Numbered from the stretch's first letter, positions 8,213 through 16,786 are shown. The stretch is DNA of 64,000 nt from Hoeflea sp. YIM 152468 (GCF_029210485.1 NZ_JARGET010000016.1:84779-148778), one strand, 5' to 3'. The notes: a model not told the origin generated them from the letters alone. Numbers and translations are program-made.

Positions 8213-9214
8213 TTACTTCAGAAGCCCGGCTTCCTTGTAGAACTTTTCTGCGCCCGGATGCAGCGGAATGCCGACGCCGCTCAGCGCGGTTTCCTTGGTG
8301 ATGGCCTTGCCCTTGGCGTGACCGGCATCAAGCTGCTTGCGGGTGTTGTCGTTCCACAGTGCCTTGGTGATGCCGTAGACCAGCTCTTCCGGCTGATCGG
8401 CGCTGGTGACCCATTGTGCACCGACAGCCAGCGTCTTCACATCGTCCGCATTGCCTTCATAGGTGCCGCCCGGAACCGTATCGGTCGCAAAGAAGGTGTA
8501 GTTTTCGCAGATCGACGGCGCCTCGTCGCACGAGATCGGCACCAGCTTCACGTCGTGCTGGCTGGCAAGCTCGGCAATGGCGCCGGCCGGGTAGCCGCCA
8601 ACAAAGAAGAAGGCGTCCATGGCGCCGTCACGCATGCGGTCTGCGGCCTGGTCGGGCTTGAGGAATTCCGGTGAAATGTCGGCTTCCGACAGACCGTAGC
8701 CTTCCAGGATGACGCGGGCATCGACGAGGGTGCCGGAACCGGGCTCGTCGAGCGAGACGCGCTTGCCCTTGAGATCGGCAACACTGTTGATGCCGGATCC
8801 GGCGCTTGCCACCAAATGGATGCTTTCGGGATAGAGATTGGCGATGGCGCGCAGCTTTTCGACCGCAGGCTTGCCGTCCCAGATGCCTGTTCCGGTATAG
8901 GCCCAGGTCGCGACATCGGACTGGGCAAAGCCCGATTCCAATGAGCCGCTGGCAATGGCATTGATGTTGGCAACCGATCCATTGGCCGACAGTGCCGAGG
9001 CTACGAGACCGGGAACGCCGCAGGAGCCACCCGCATCGCAAGCGCGCGAACCGGGCGGGTTGGAAATCGCATTGGCCAGCAATCCGCCGATCGGATAGTA
9101 GGTGCCGGCTGTCCCGCCGGTGCCAATGCGGAAGAAGGAGATGTCCTGTGCCATGGCGTTTGTCGCCAGGCTGAGGGCCAGTGCAGCGCCCGCGATGATT
9201 TTGTAGTGTTTCAT
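8213..9214 (-). CDS. TAXI-family TRAP transporter solute-binding protein
   Basis: This 333-residue periplasmic receptor starts at the ATG at 9214. Residues 1-22 are a Sec signal peptide ending AMA before QD. The mature N-terminus has the TAXI signature, RIGTGGTAGTYYPIGG, and a central segment with LKGKRVSLDEPGSGT, typical of the family whose founding members bind glutamate-like anions. A pair of cysteines near residues 58 and 64 could form a disulphide. It supplies the fused permease encoded downstream. Confidence 0.93.
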   Translation of the reverse strand: MKHYKIIAGAALALSLATNAMAQDISFFRIGTGGTAGTYYPIGGLLANAISNPPGSRACDAGGSCGVPGLVASALSANGSVANINAIASGSLESGFAQSDVATWAYTGTGIWDGKPAVEKLRAIANLYPESIHLVASAGSGINSVADLKGKRVSLDEPGSGTLVDARVILEGYGLSEADISPEFLKPDQAADRMRDGAMDAFFFVGGYPAGAIAELASQHDVKLVPISCDEAPSICENYTFFATDTVPGGTYEGNADDVKTLAVGAQWVTSADQPEELVYGITKALWNDNTRKQLDAGHAKGKAITKETALSGVGIPLHPGAEKFYKEAGLLK

Positions 9215-9606
9215 GATAACTCCCTGTGTAGTCTTGCAATTTGCTGCCAGCTTATGTGCGTTCACGCACACGGGCAAGGCATCCGTGTTAGTCGGCAACA
9301 GCGCAGGGATCAAGTTTCAAATTTTTGTTCAATGCGGCCCGGGACGCACCCGGCACGATCTCTCGCGAAAAGGCCGGCAATGGCGCGGAAGTGACGACGT
9401 TGTTACGGCCTGGAAGACCCAGATCCGCTTCAGTCAGCTTGCGGGGCTCGTGTCATCTCGCTGGTCATGACAGGGCTATACTGGTCTCAACCTCAAGGCT
9501 GCTTTGCAGCTTAGGCCGAAGACGCATCGTCTTCGGCCCGATCATCGGAGAGGCCAGGTCAGGTGACTGAGACATCCGGGCCGCGCTGCGTCCCGGAGCT
9601 CCTCTT
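9215..9606. other. Intergenic region with a perfect 11-bp hairpin
   Basis: No gene is evident in these 392 bases. The part next to 9215 should hold the promoter of the TAXI-TRAP operon. A perfect 11-bp stem GGCCGAAGACG with 3-base loop lies at 9514-9538, about 70 bases beyond the stop of the SRPBCC gene, and may mark the end of the ArsR-SRPBCC transcript. A smaller GCTGC/GCAGC stem lies just before it. Confidence 0.4.
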
Positions 9607-10044
9607 TCAGCCGATGGTTTCCTCAAGGGCGTCGAGGATTGCGGTCCAGCCGCTTAGGTGGCCGTTGCGCGCCTCCTCGCTGCGGAACTTGACCTGGTGC
9701 AACGTGACCTCGGTAACGCCCGGTTCGATCTCGGTGAAATCGATGGTGACGACGCTGTCGTCGAGCGAGTATGGCGATTCCCAGGTGAACGACAGCCGCG
9801 AATGCGGATCGATCTCCAGATAGGTGCCGGCGTGGGGGATTTCCTTTTCCGCCGTCGCCATCAAGATGGTGAAACGGCCGCCCTTGACCGGGTCATTGGT
9901 GACTTTCGAGGTCATGTCGCTGCCACCCGGGCGCATGAATTTGGCCAGCATCGGCGGCGACAACCAGGCGTCGAACACCCTGGTGCGGGGGGCGGAAATC
10001 TTGCGGCTTACGGTCAGTTCAAGTTCCTTGATTGCATCAGTCAT
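9607..10044 (-). CDS. SRPBCC (AHSA1/START-like) domain protein
   Basis: The 145-residue protein is an Activator-of-Hsp90-ATPase-homology type SRPBCC domain: a basic N-terminal strand (SRKISAPRTRVFDAWLSP), a central GGRFTI strand and a long C-terminal helix with GHLSGWTAILDALEE. Such proteins form a hydrophobic ligand cavity. It starts eight bases inside the upstream ArsR gene, so the two are translationally coupled. ArsR-AHSA1 pairs are very common; the SRPBCC protein's ligand is usually unknown. Here too no substrate can be assigned. Confidence 0.85.
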   Translation of the reverse strand: MTDAIKELELTVSRKISAPRTRVFDAWLSPPMLAKFMRPGGSDMTSKVTNDPVKGGRFTILMATAEKEIPHAGTYLEIDPHSRLSFTWESPYSLDDSVVTIDFTEIEPGVTEVTLHQVKFRSEEARNGHLSGWTAILDALEETIG

Positions 10045-10372
10045 TGTCGTCGTCCTTTGAAACGAGTGCCTCTTCAAGCGCCGACAGGCGCAGTTCCCAA
10101 ATCGACTTCAATTGCCCGAACCAGCTCTCAGTCAGCTTCAGCGGCTCCAGCTCGGCGGCGATGAAATGCTCGCGGCCCACAGTCCGGCGGGTGACAAGCC
10201 CTGCCTCCTCCAACACCTTGATGTGCTTGGAGACGGAGTTCAAAGACATGTCGAAATGAGCGGCAAGCGCGGTCACCCTCAACGCCCCTTCCTGAACAAG
10301 CAGCGTCAAGATCCGCCGCCGGGTGGTATCTCCGGTGGCCTTCAATACGCGTGACAGAACTTCGTCGTCCAT
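10037..10372 (-). CDS. ArsR-family winged-helix repressor
   Basis: A 111-residue ArsR/SmtB-type regulator with the winged helix at residues 20-80 (ALAAHFDMSLNSVSKHIKVL). There is no Cys-x-Cys metal motif in the recognition helix, so it is not an obvious metal sensor. It overlaps the SRPBCC gene by eight bases. An 18-bp inverted repeat pair sits immediately upstream of the ATG and is the likely autoregulatory operator. Confidence 0.9.
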   Translation of the reverse strand: MDDEVLSRVLKATGDTTRRRILTLLVQEGALRVTALAAHFDMSLNSVSKHIKVLEEAGLVTRRTVGREHFIAAELEPLKLTESWFGQLKSIWELRLSALEEALVSKDDDND

Positions 10373-10374
10373 TT

Positions 10375-10432
10375 ATTCACCCTTATGGTTGAATACGCCT
10401 GTCCAGCACAATAGTCAACCACAAGGGTGAAT
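10375..10432. promoter_or_regulatory. Paired 18-bp inverted-repeat operator of the ArsR-SRPBCC operon
   Basis: The arm ATTCACCCTTATGGTTGA (10375-10392) recurs inverted at 10415-10432 with one mismatch in 18 and a 22-base spacer. Each arm also resembles a weak dyad (TTCA-CC at one end, GG-TGAA at the other), so two regulator dimers could bind. It begins two bases upstream of the arsR ATG, a repressor position. Confidence 0.7.
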
Positions 10433-10557
10433 ATTGTGCTGGGCTCGCCAGAAAGGCCGTTCCGGCCACTGCTTAAACCGTGAAACAGATGAACACAAAA
10501 ATGCCGGGACGCTGTGCCGGCATTTGACGGGCGAAGAACGATGCAGTCAGCCGCAGA

Positions 10558-11469
10558 CTAGGGGGCCGGCTTGATGAAGCTGCCGTTTTGCAATTCGGTC
10601 ACCGCCTGGATCAGCTCGGCGCGGGTGTTCATGACGATCGGGCCATGCCAGGCCACCGGCTCCCGGATCGGCTTGCCGGAGACCAGCAGAAAGCGGATGC
10701 CCTCGTCGCCGGCCTGCACGGTGATCTCGTCACCGGTATCAAACACCACCAGCGTTCGGTCGCCCGACATGTCGCGGATCTGGATTTCCTCGCCCTCGAC
10801 TTCCTTTTCGACCAGCACGCCGAACGGCCTGGACGCATCGCGGAACGAGCCGGAACCGGCGAAGATGTAGGCGAAGGCCGAGCGGTAGGCGTCGACCTTG
10901 AAGGTCTTCTTCTTGCCCGGCGGCACCGAGATGTCGACATAGGACGGTTCGGCGGCGATGCCGTCGACCGGACCGCGCTTGCCCCAGAACTCGCCGCAGA
11001 TGATGCGCACAGCGGTGCCGTCATCGTCGATTTCGACCGGAATGTCGGCGGCGGTGACATCCTGGTAACGCGGCGCGGTCATCTTCATCGACGCCGGCAG
11101 ATTGGCCCAGAGCTGGAAGCCATGCATGCGGCCGCTGGCGTCACCCTTGGGCATTTCCTGGTGCATGATGCCGCTGCCTGCGGTCATCCATTGCACGTCG
11201 CCGGCGCCGAGGATACCGGTGTTGCCGAGGCTGTCGCCGTGATCGACGGTGCCGGCCAGAACATAGGTAATGGTCTCGATGCCGCGATGCGGATGCCAGG
11301 GGAACCCCTTGAGATAGTTTTCAGGGCGTTCGTTGCGGAAATCGTCAAACAGCAGGAACGGATCGGTCAGCGACGGATCGTCAAAACCGAAGGCGCGCTG
11401 CAGATGCACGCCGGCGCCTTCGAGATGCGGCACGGCGGTGGACAAATGGCGGACTGGTCTGATCGACAT
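10558..11469 (-). CDS. Pirin family protein
   Basis: This 303-residue bicupin has the pirin metal site, with HPHRGIETITYVL and a downstream MHQEM motif supplying the three His and one Glu that bind iron. Some bacterial pirins are quercetin 2,3-dioxygenases; others act as regulators, so function is left open. The start at 11469 is supported by GAGGAG about seven bases upstream. The gene is divergent from a 73-codon gene across a 243-base gap. Confidence 0.92.
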   Translation of the reverse strand: MSIRPVRHLSTAVPHLEGAGVHLQRAFGFDDPSLTDPFLLFDDFRNERPENYLKGFPWHPHRGIETITYVLAGTVDHGDSLGNTGILGAGDVQWMTAGSGIMHQEMPKGDASGRMHGFQLWANLPASMKMTAPRYQDVTAADIPVEIDDDGTAVRIICGEFWGKRGPVDGIAAEPSYVDISVPPGKKKTFKVDAYRSAFAYIFAGSGSFRDASRPFGVLVEKEVEGEEIQIRDMSGDRTLVVFDTGDEITVQAGDEGIRFLLVSGKPIREPVAWHGPIVMNTRAELIQAVTELQNGSFIKPAP

Positions 11470-11712
11470 GGCAGTCTCCTCGAGCTCGGACCGGCAGCTC
11501 AGGCCGGTGATGTGGACGTTGACCCCTAAATAGCCGTTTGCGGCGTTTACAATAAGAGCGCTGGGGAGAACGCACTGTTCAACCGGATACACTCAGATTC
11601 AATGTCCGACGGTTGTCACGGCCGCCACCATGCCCGAAGAAACACCAGGCCGCTCCGGTTTGGAACCCGGAAGCCGCGCTGGCGTTGACCTGCCATAGCA
11701 AAGGAGAACCCG

Positions 11713-11934
11713 ATGACCGACAGACCCGATCCGGAAGCCGGACCGCAGATGACACCGGAAGACGTGTCCGCCCACACCACGCTGACGCAGGAGGAAAAAC
11801 TCAATCAGCTCAGCGACATGAAGTTCGAACTGGAACGCCAGACCGGCCGTGGCACCGCCAGCCTGGATCAGGTCGAGGCGCGGATGGCCTCGATCAACCT
11901 GGCGATTTCGCGGGTGAAAAACCAGCAGCGCTGA
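11713..11934 (+). CDS. Small conserved-looking hypothetical protein, 73 residues
   Basis: An AAAGGAGA ribosome site eight bases before the ATG supports a real gene. The protein is highly charged and without membrane segment or signal peptide; residues 24-73 look helical and amphipathic (KLNQLSDMKFELERQTGRG, then QVEARMASINLAISRVK). I do not recognise the family. It stands alone between the pirin promoter and the convergent Lrp gene. Confidence 0.6.
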   Translation: MTDRPDPEAGPQMTPEDVSAHTTLTQEEKLNQLSDMKFELERQTGRGTASLDQVEARMASINLAISRVKNQQR

Positions 11935-12030
11935 GCCCGCCGCCAGACGGCGGGTCGGGGACCGTCTGCCTTCTGACCGCAGACTGTTCCGCCGCTCGAT
12001 CTGCCAGCGGGAAAAGTAGACCTGCCGGCA

Positions 12031-12501
12031 CTACGATAGTGCGGAGAGCGGAACCGCCGTGGTTTCCTTGATCTCTTCCATGACGAAGGAGGCGGAGACG
12101 TCGGCCAGTTTCACCCTGGCGATCAGCCTCTGATAGAGCCGGTCGTAAGCTTTCACGTCGGAAACGCGGGCGCGGAGCACGTAATCGAGATCGCCAGACG
12201 TGCGGTAGACGCCGACGATTTCGGGAAAGGCGCTGACGGCATCGCGGAAGCTTTTGAGCCAGTCGGCGTCATGGCTGTCGGCGCGCACGAAAATGAACAC
12301 CGACAGGCCGCAGCCGGCCATCTCGGCGTCGAGAATGGCGACGCGATCCCTGATCAGCCCGCGCTCCTCCATCAGCTTGACCCGGCGCCAACAGGCGTTG
12401 CGCGACAGGTTGACCCGTTCCGACAGCGCATCGACCGACAGGGTGCTGTCCCGCTGCAACTGGGTCAGAATTCGGATATCCATCTCGTCTATCTGGTGCA
12501 T
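12031..12501 (-). CDS. Lrp/AsnC-family transcriptional regulator
   Basis: The 156-residue protein has the N-terminal AsnC helix-turn-helix (residues 6-60, with DEMDIRILTQLQRD and NLSRNACWRRVKLME) and a C-terminal RAM ligand domain (about 70-150, containing EIVGVYRTSGDLDYVL). These regulators form octamers responding to amino acids. It is divergent from the DUF6356-glutamine amidotransferase pair across a 112-base AT-rich gap, so it may control those genes. Confidence 0.92.
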   Translation of the reverse strand: MHQIDEMDIRILTQLQRDSTLSVDALSERVNLSRNACWRRVKLMEERGLIRDRVAILDAEMAGCGLSVFIFVRADSHDADWLKSFRDAVSAFPEIVGVYRTSGDLDYVLRARVSDVKAYDRLYQRLIARVKLADVSASFVMEEIKETTAVPLSALS

Positions 12502-12613
12502 TCCGATTTATCTATCCCATTATCTGGCGTTTTCAAGGGACAATCGGGACAAATTCTCCTTCGAAGCCGGCTATCCTTCCCCACGCAAAGCTTGGACGAA
12601 GGGAAACTTGCCG

Positions 12614-12829
12614 ATGCCGAACCAGCTCGCCCGCCTGTTCACCGCGCACCTGCGCGCGGTGGATGAGACCTATTTCGAACATTTGCGCTTTGCCGCAACA
12701 TTTTCGGCCAAGCTTTTTGCCGCCGGTTTCTGCGCCCTGGTGCATGCGATGCTGCCGTTCATCTTTGAGAAAACTGCAAGTGGTATCATCAACGACTTGC
12801 ATCACCGGATGCATAACCGGAGCAAATAG
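12614..12829 (+). CDS. DUF6356-type small membrane-associated protein
   Basis: This 71-residue protein matches what I recall of DUF6356: an aromatic/acidic N-terminal segment DETYFEHLRFAATFS and a single hydrophobic helix FCALVHAMLPFIFEKTAS, ending in a basic His-rich tail. I placed the start at the ATG at 12614; the frame remains open far upstream but without support. It ends six bases before the glutamine amidotransferase gene. No function is known for the family. Confidence 0.72.
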   Translation: MPNQLARLFTAHLRAVDETYFEHLRFAATFSAKLFAAGFCALVHAMLPFIFEKTASGIINDLHHRMHNRSK

Positions 12830-12835
12830 AACCGC

Positions 12836-13645
12836 ATGTGCAGATGGGCCGCCTACCGAGGAACGCCGATCCCGCTGGAGCAGATCGTCTCCGCCCCCGG
12901 CCATTCGCTGATCGACCAGTCGCACCAGGCCACGGAAGCCAAGACGGCGACCAATGGCGACGGGTTTGGCGTCGCCTGGTATGGCGAGCACGCAGAACCC
13001 GGACTTTACCGCGATGTGCTGCCGGCCTGGTCGGACTGCAATCTGAAATCATTGGCGCGGCAGATCCGCTCGCCGCTGTTTCTGGCCCATGTCCGCGCCT
13101 CCACCGGAGGGGCGACCAGCCGCGACAATTGCCACCCCTTCGTGCACAACACCTGGTCGTTCATGCACAACGGCCAGATCGCCGGGTTTGAAAAAATCCG
13201 GCGGCCGATGGAAGCGGCGCTCTCGGACCGGCTCTATCAGGCGCGGCATGGCACCACCGATTCGGAGCTCCTGTTTCTGCTGGCGCTCGAATTCGGGCTC
13301 GAGACAGACCCGGCCGCCGCCTTTGCCGAAGCCATCCGCTTTGCGCTGGCGCAATCGGCCCGCGCCGGCGTGCGCGAGCTGGTGCGCTTTACCGCTGCAT
13401 TTTCCGATGGCCAGACGCTCTATGCGATCCGCTATGCCACCGACGCCCATGCGCCGACACTCTATTCGGCGCCGACCTGCGCCAACCAGGGACATTGCCT
13501 GGTCTCCGAACCATTCACCGACGCTGACACGAAATGGCACGAAATCCCGGCCGGCAGCTTTGTGACGCTGAAGGCCAGCGGCATCTCGTCGGCGCGGTTT
13601 TCGCCGCTGCAGGCGGAAGCGGTGACGGTGGCTGAACTGGCGTGA
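12836..13645 (+). CDS. Class II glutamine amidotransferase (YafJ-like)
   Basis: Cys2 follows the initiator Met directly (MCRWAAYRG), as required for the N-terminal-nucleophile class II glutaminase once Met is removed. Further family motifs are NGDGFGVAWY near residue 40, AHVRAST near 82 and NCHPFVHNTWSFMHNGQI around 95-112. At 269 residues it is a stand-alone glutaminase domain of the YafJ/EgtC type; the ammonia acceptor is unknown. It is probably co-transcribed with the DUF6356 gene. Confidence 0.9.
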   Translation: MCRWAAYRGTPIPLEQIVSAPGHSLIDQSHQATEAKTATNGDGFGVAWYGEHAEPGLYRDVLPAWSDCNLKSLARQIRSPLFLAHVRASTGGATSRDNCHPFVHNTWSFMHNGQIAGFEKIRRPMEAALSDRLYQARHGTTDSELLFLLALEFGLETDPAAAFAEAIRFALAQSARAGVRELVRFTAAFSDGQTLYAIRYATDAHAPTLYSAPTCANQGHCLVSEPFTDADTKWHEIPAGSFVTLKASGISSARFSPLQAEAVTVAELA

Positions 13646-13855
13646 GGGCGACGGGGAGGGGATTGGATTCGCAACACCGGGACAATGCGGACACCCTCTA
13701 CTACCTCTCAGTTGATGCAATTCGAAATCCAGATCTCATGACCTGTATTGCGATGCAGCGCTACAAGCGAATAGAATTTATTACGGCGTGAAGGTATCGA
13801 CTTTTTGAGCACAACATGCGCTACTTTAGCGAGTGTTACTCAATAGGAGTTAGCT

Positions 13856-14509
13856 ATGGCTTCGCTTCCGTACATTACCTCAGCGGGCAATATTGATAAG
13901 GCTCTAGCCACGATCAAAACTGCGCCTGTACCCGAACGAGTTAGCCAGGACTTTGTCAAAACAATCCTGAAGATACCCGGCGGCTCAGGCGATCAGATGA
14001 CCGCATTTCTGAAAAAGATCAATTTCGCGGCTTCCGATGGAAAACCAACCGAGCTTTACACCAAGTTCCGTAACCCAACATCATCTGGCCAAGCCGTTGC
14101 TCAGGCAATCAGACATGCTTACGCACCACTGTATACACGCAATGAGTTTATGCATAAACTCAATGACAATGAACTGCTCGGCTTAATCGTTGAAGAGACA
14201 GGTCAGGCGCATGATTCTAACCCCGTTAAGCTCGCATATGCCTGTATAAAGGCTTTAAAAAAGCATGCGACATTCAATATCGGAGATGTTTCTTCCGCAG
14301 GCGCTCCAGAACGGGAGGAAAATTTTCAAAGAGACACCGTTAATTTCAATCAAAAAGCGGAAGATAGCGCTCCGCCAAAGACTGGAAGCATTGGCCTAAA
14401 TCTCGGCTACACAATTAATCTGAATCTTCCAGCAACCACGAATCCAGAGGTGTTCAATGCGATCTTCAAAAGCCTCAAGGACAATCTTCTGAGAGATGAC
14501 GATGCCTAA
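13856..14509 (+). CDS. DUF5343 domain protein, first gene of an AT-richer two-gene cassette
   Basis: The 217-residue protein fits DUF5343: an N-terminal LPYITSAGNIDKALATIK, a winged-helix-like segment with IPGGSGDQMTAFLKKI, then GKPTELYTKFRNP. The C-terminal quarter ends in a predicted strand and helix (NLNLPATTNPEVFNAIFKS). A good AGGAG site lies six bases before the ATG. Codon use and G+C are clearly lower than in the flanking genes, suggesting transfer. The next gene, a Swt1-type HEPN protein, overlaps its 3' end. DUF5343 has no established function; the pairing suggests a toxin-antitoxin or defence role. Confidence 0.85.
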   Translation: MASLPYITSAGNIDKALATIKTAPVPERVSQDFVKTILKIPGGSGDQMTAFLKKINFAASDGKPTELYTKFRNPTSSGQAVAQAIRHAYAPLYTRNEFMHKLNDNELLGLIVEETGQAHDSNPVKLAYACIKALKKHATFNIGDVSSAGAPEREENFQRDTVNFNQKAEDSAPPKTGSIGLNLGYTINLNLPATTNPEVFNAIFKSLKDNLLRDDDA

Positions 14510-15095
14510 ACGACCCGATGGTTTGATCCGGGCCTTCGGCATGTCCGGACTCCAGATAGTCAGCGATATGAAGGCCATAGAAAAGGATAGCGGCCATGAT
14601 TTGGCTGTTACGCCGAAATCGGCCACAGATCGGAAGGTTTCCGAGTATGAGCAATTTGAAGCGCAACTGCGCGCCGAAGCCGCTCGCATGTCTGAATTCT
14701 ATGAGGTTTTCTATTGCCTAGAGAATTCAATACGGAAGCTTGTCAAAGGCATCATGATCGAAGCAGAAGGCGCAGACTGGTGGCAAAGTGTAAGGGTTGA
14801 TGAGAACAAGATCCGAAACCCTGCTCGAGGTCGTCACAAAAAAGAAGTAGACAGCGGTATTACTCCGCGGTCTGACGATCTCATCGATTATACGACATTT
14901 GGAGAGCTTTCACAGTTGATCACGGATAATTGGGACATTTTTGACCCGGTATTCTCCTCAAAGATCGCGGTCAGCAATATCGCTAATCAGCTAAACCTTC
15001 TACGCGGGCCAATTGCACACTGCAATGCAACGGATGAGCTAGAGCAGGATCGATTGAACTTAGCTGTACAATCTTGGTTCAAGCTCATGTCATAG
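14502..15095 (+). CDS. Swt1-type HEPN domain protein
   Basis: The 197-residue protein carries a C-terminal HEPN domain of the Swt1 type (about residues 62-195): YEVFYCLENSIRKLV, then DWWQSV, a TTFGELSQLITDNWDIF core and LLRGPIAHC, which supplies the Arg-x4-His motif of HEPN ribonucleases near residue 166. The usual Asn after Arg is Gly here. Two starts are possible, ATG at 14496 or 14502; I prefer 14502 for its spacing to GAGAG. Either overlaps the DUF5343 gene, so the pair is coupled. The N-terminal 55 residues match nothing I know. An RNase effector is plausible but unproven. Confidence 0.8.
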   Translation: MPKRPDGLIRAFGMSGLQIVSDMKAIEKDSGHDLAVTPKSATDRKVSEYEQFEAQLRAEAARMSEFYEVFYCLENSIRKLVKGIMIEAEGADWWQSVRVDENKIRNPARGRHKKEVDSGITPRSDDLIDYTTFGELSQLITDNWDIFDPVFSSKIAVSNIANQLNLLRGPIAHCNATDELEQDRLNLAVQSWFKLMS

Positions 15096-15164
15096 CCACC
15101 GGCCCATTGCTTATTGATTTGTCGGTCATGATTGCAAGGGCTGAGCCCTCAGCTGCCGCGTCCG

Positions 15165-16367
15165 CTAAAAGGCCTTAGCAATCCGCGCCGCCAGCCGGTC
15201 GGCGACCTCGCCCTTGCTCAGATCCGGCCAGTCCTCGACGCCATCTTTCGAGACGATGCGGACGCGGTTGCGGTCACCACCCATGATGCCGGTGGCGGGC
15301 GAGACGTCGTTGGCGACGATGAAATCGGCCCCTTTGCGGGCCAGCTTGGCCTGCGCGTTGGCGACGACGTCGGCGGTTTCGGCGGCAAAGCCGACCACGA
15401 GGTGGGGGCGGCTCTGGTGATGGCCGATGGTCTTGAGGATATCGGGATTTTCGGTGAGCTCGAGCGGCGCCGGGCCCTCGCCTTCCTTCTTCTTGATCTT
15501 GTTTGCGGCGGAGGTTGCCACCCGCCAGTCGGCGACGGCTGCGACAAAGACGGCAATGTCGGCGGGCAAGGCGGCGGTGACAGCGTCAAGCATGTTGGCC
15601 GCACTCTCGACCCGGACCACCGTGACGCCCACAGGATCGGCAAGGGTGACCGGACCGGAGACCAGCGTCACCTCGGCGCCGAGTCGGGCAAGGCTGGCAG
15701 CGATGGCGTGGCCCTGCTTGCCCGACGAGCGGTTGGCGATGTAGCGCACCGGGTCGATCGGCTCATGCGTCGGGCCGGAGGTGACGATGGCGGTTTTGCC
15801 TTTGAGCGGCTTTGGCGCGTCATCCAGCAGCGCCTCGATGTGCGCGACGATCTGCAAGGGCTCGGCCATGCGGCCCTCGCCGGCCTCACCGGTTTCGGCC
15901 ATTTCACCGGCCATCGGGCCGATGAAGCCGATGCCGTCACTGCGCAAGGTCGCGACGTTGCGGCGGGTTGCAGCGTGCGCCCACATCGCCGGGTTCATGG
16001 CCGGCGCAAGCAGCACCGGCGCGTTGGTGGCGAGCAGCACGGTGGAAGCCAGATCACCCGCCATTCCATGGGCCATCCTGGCCATCAGATCGGCGGTGGC
16101 GGGCGCCACGCAGATGAGATCGCAATCGCGCGCCAGCCTGATATGGCCGACGTCCTGCTCGTCCTCGCGCGAAAACAGATCGGTGTAGACATGATCGGCG
16201 GCGAGCGCGCCCACAGCCAGGGGGGTGACGAATTCCTGCGCGGCCCGGGTCATCAGCGGCCGCACCTCAGCCCCGCGCTCGCGCAGACGGCGGATCAGAT
16301 CGAGTGACTTGTAGGCGGCAATGCCGCCGGAAATGATCAGCAGGATGCGTTTGCCGGCAAGGGTCAT
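15165..16367 (-). CDS. coaBC: Bifunctional phosphopantothenoylcysteine decarboxylase/phosphopantothenate-cysteine ligase
   Basis: The 400-residue enzyme makes 4'-phosphopantetheine for coenzyme A. The CoaC flavoprotein half (1 to about 180) has SGGIAAYKS and the PAMNPAMW motif; the CoaB half has SGPTHEPIDPVR, NRSSGKQG and a KIKK lysine site. In the substrate-clamp loop the residue aligned by eye with E. coli Cys158 is Thr (AETGEAGEGRM), a deviation worth checking. The ATG at 16367 overlaps the vapC stop by four bases (ATGA), and the ribosome site before it is weak, so coaBC expression may depend on vapBC translation. Confidence 0.94.
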   Translation of the reverse strand: MTLAGKRILLIISGGIAAYKSLDLIRRLRERGAEVRPLMTRAAQEFVTPLAVGALAADHVYTDLFSREDEQDVGHIRLARDCDLICVAPATADLMARMAHGMAGDLASTVLLATNAPVLLAPAMNPAMWAHAATRRNVATLRSDGIGFIGPMAGEMAETGEAGEGRMAEPLQIVAHIEALLDDAPKPLKGKTAIVTSGPTHEPIDPVRYIANRSSGKQGHAIAASLARLGAEVTLVSGPVTLADPVGVTVVRVESAANMLDAVTAALPADIAVFVAAVADWRVATSAANKIKKKEGEGPAPLELTENPDILKTIGHHQSRPHLVVGFAAETADVVANAQAKLARKGADFIVANDVSPATGIMGGDRNRVRIVSKDGVEDWPDLSKGEVADRLAARIAKAF

Positions 16368-16786
16368 GGTGCGGGGTCCCAAGGGTTGATGAGGGTGAGG
16401 CCGCAATCGGCGAAATCGCGGACATTGCGGGTGGCAACCGGCAGACCGCGCCTCAGCGCTATGGCAGCTATCTGGGCGTCGAGGATAGAAACGGGACGGC
16501 CTACGGAGCGGCGGGAAGAAAGCACTTTTGCATAAAATGGAGCATCAGCACTTTCAAATGCCAGGAGCCGCTCAGTCTCATATGACTCAAGAAACTCGGC
16601 GATCATAGCGCCAAGAACTTCGCTACGGCGCCCGGCTGGCAAAAACGCAACGCCAGCGAGCAATTCCGCTTTGACCACCGACGGGACGCAAAGCACATTC
16701 GGATCAAGGGTAGCGAACCATGTCATGACCGCTTGATCCGGCCGTATGGAAATTGCCTCAGAAATCACATTGGTATCGAGGATCAT
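16364..16786 (-). CDS. vapC: PIN-domain toxin of VapC/FitB type
   Basis: A 140-residue PIN-domain ribonuclease. The acidic metal ligands expected of the family are visible: Asp4 in ILDTNVISE, a Glu near residue 41 (VKAELLAG) and Asp near 103 (SILDAQIAAIA). The start overlaps the antitoxin stop by four bases (ATGA), and its own stop overlaps the coaBC start in the same way, giving a three-gene coupled unit. By FitAB precedent it cleaves RNA when not neutralised. Confidence 0.92.
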   Translation of the reverse strand: MILDTNVISEAISIRPDQAVMTWFATLDPNVLCVPSVVKAELLAGVAFLPAGRRSEVLGAMIAEFLESYETERLLAFESADAPFYAKVLSSRRSVGRPVSILDAQIAAIALRRGLPVATRNVRDFADCGLTLINPWDPAP

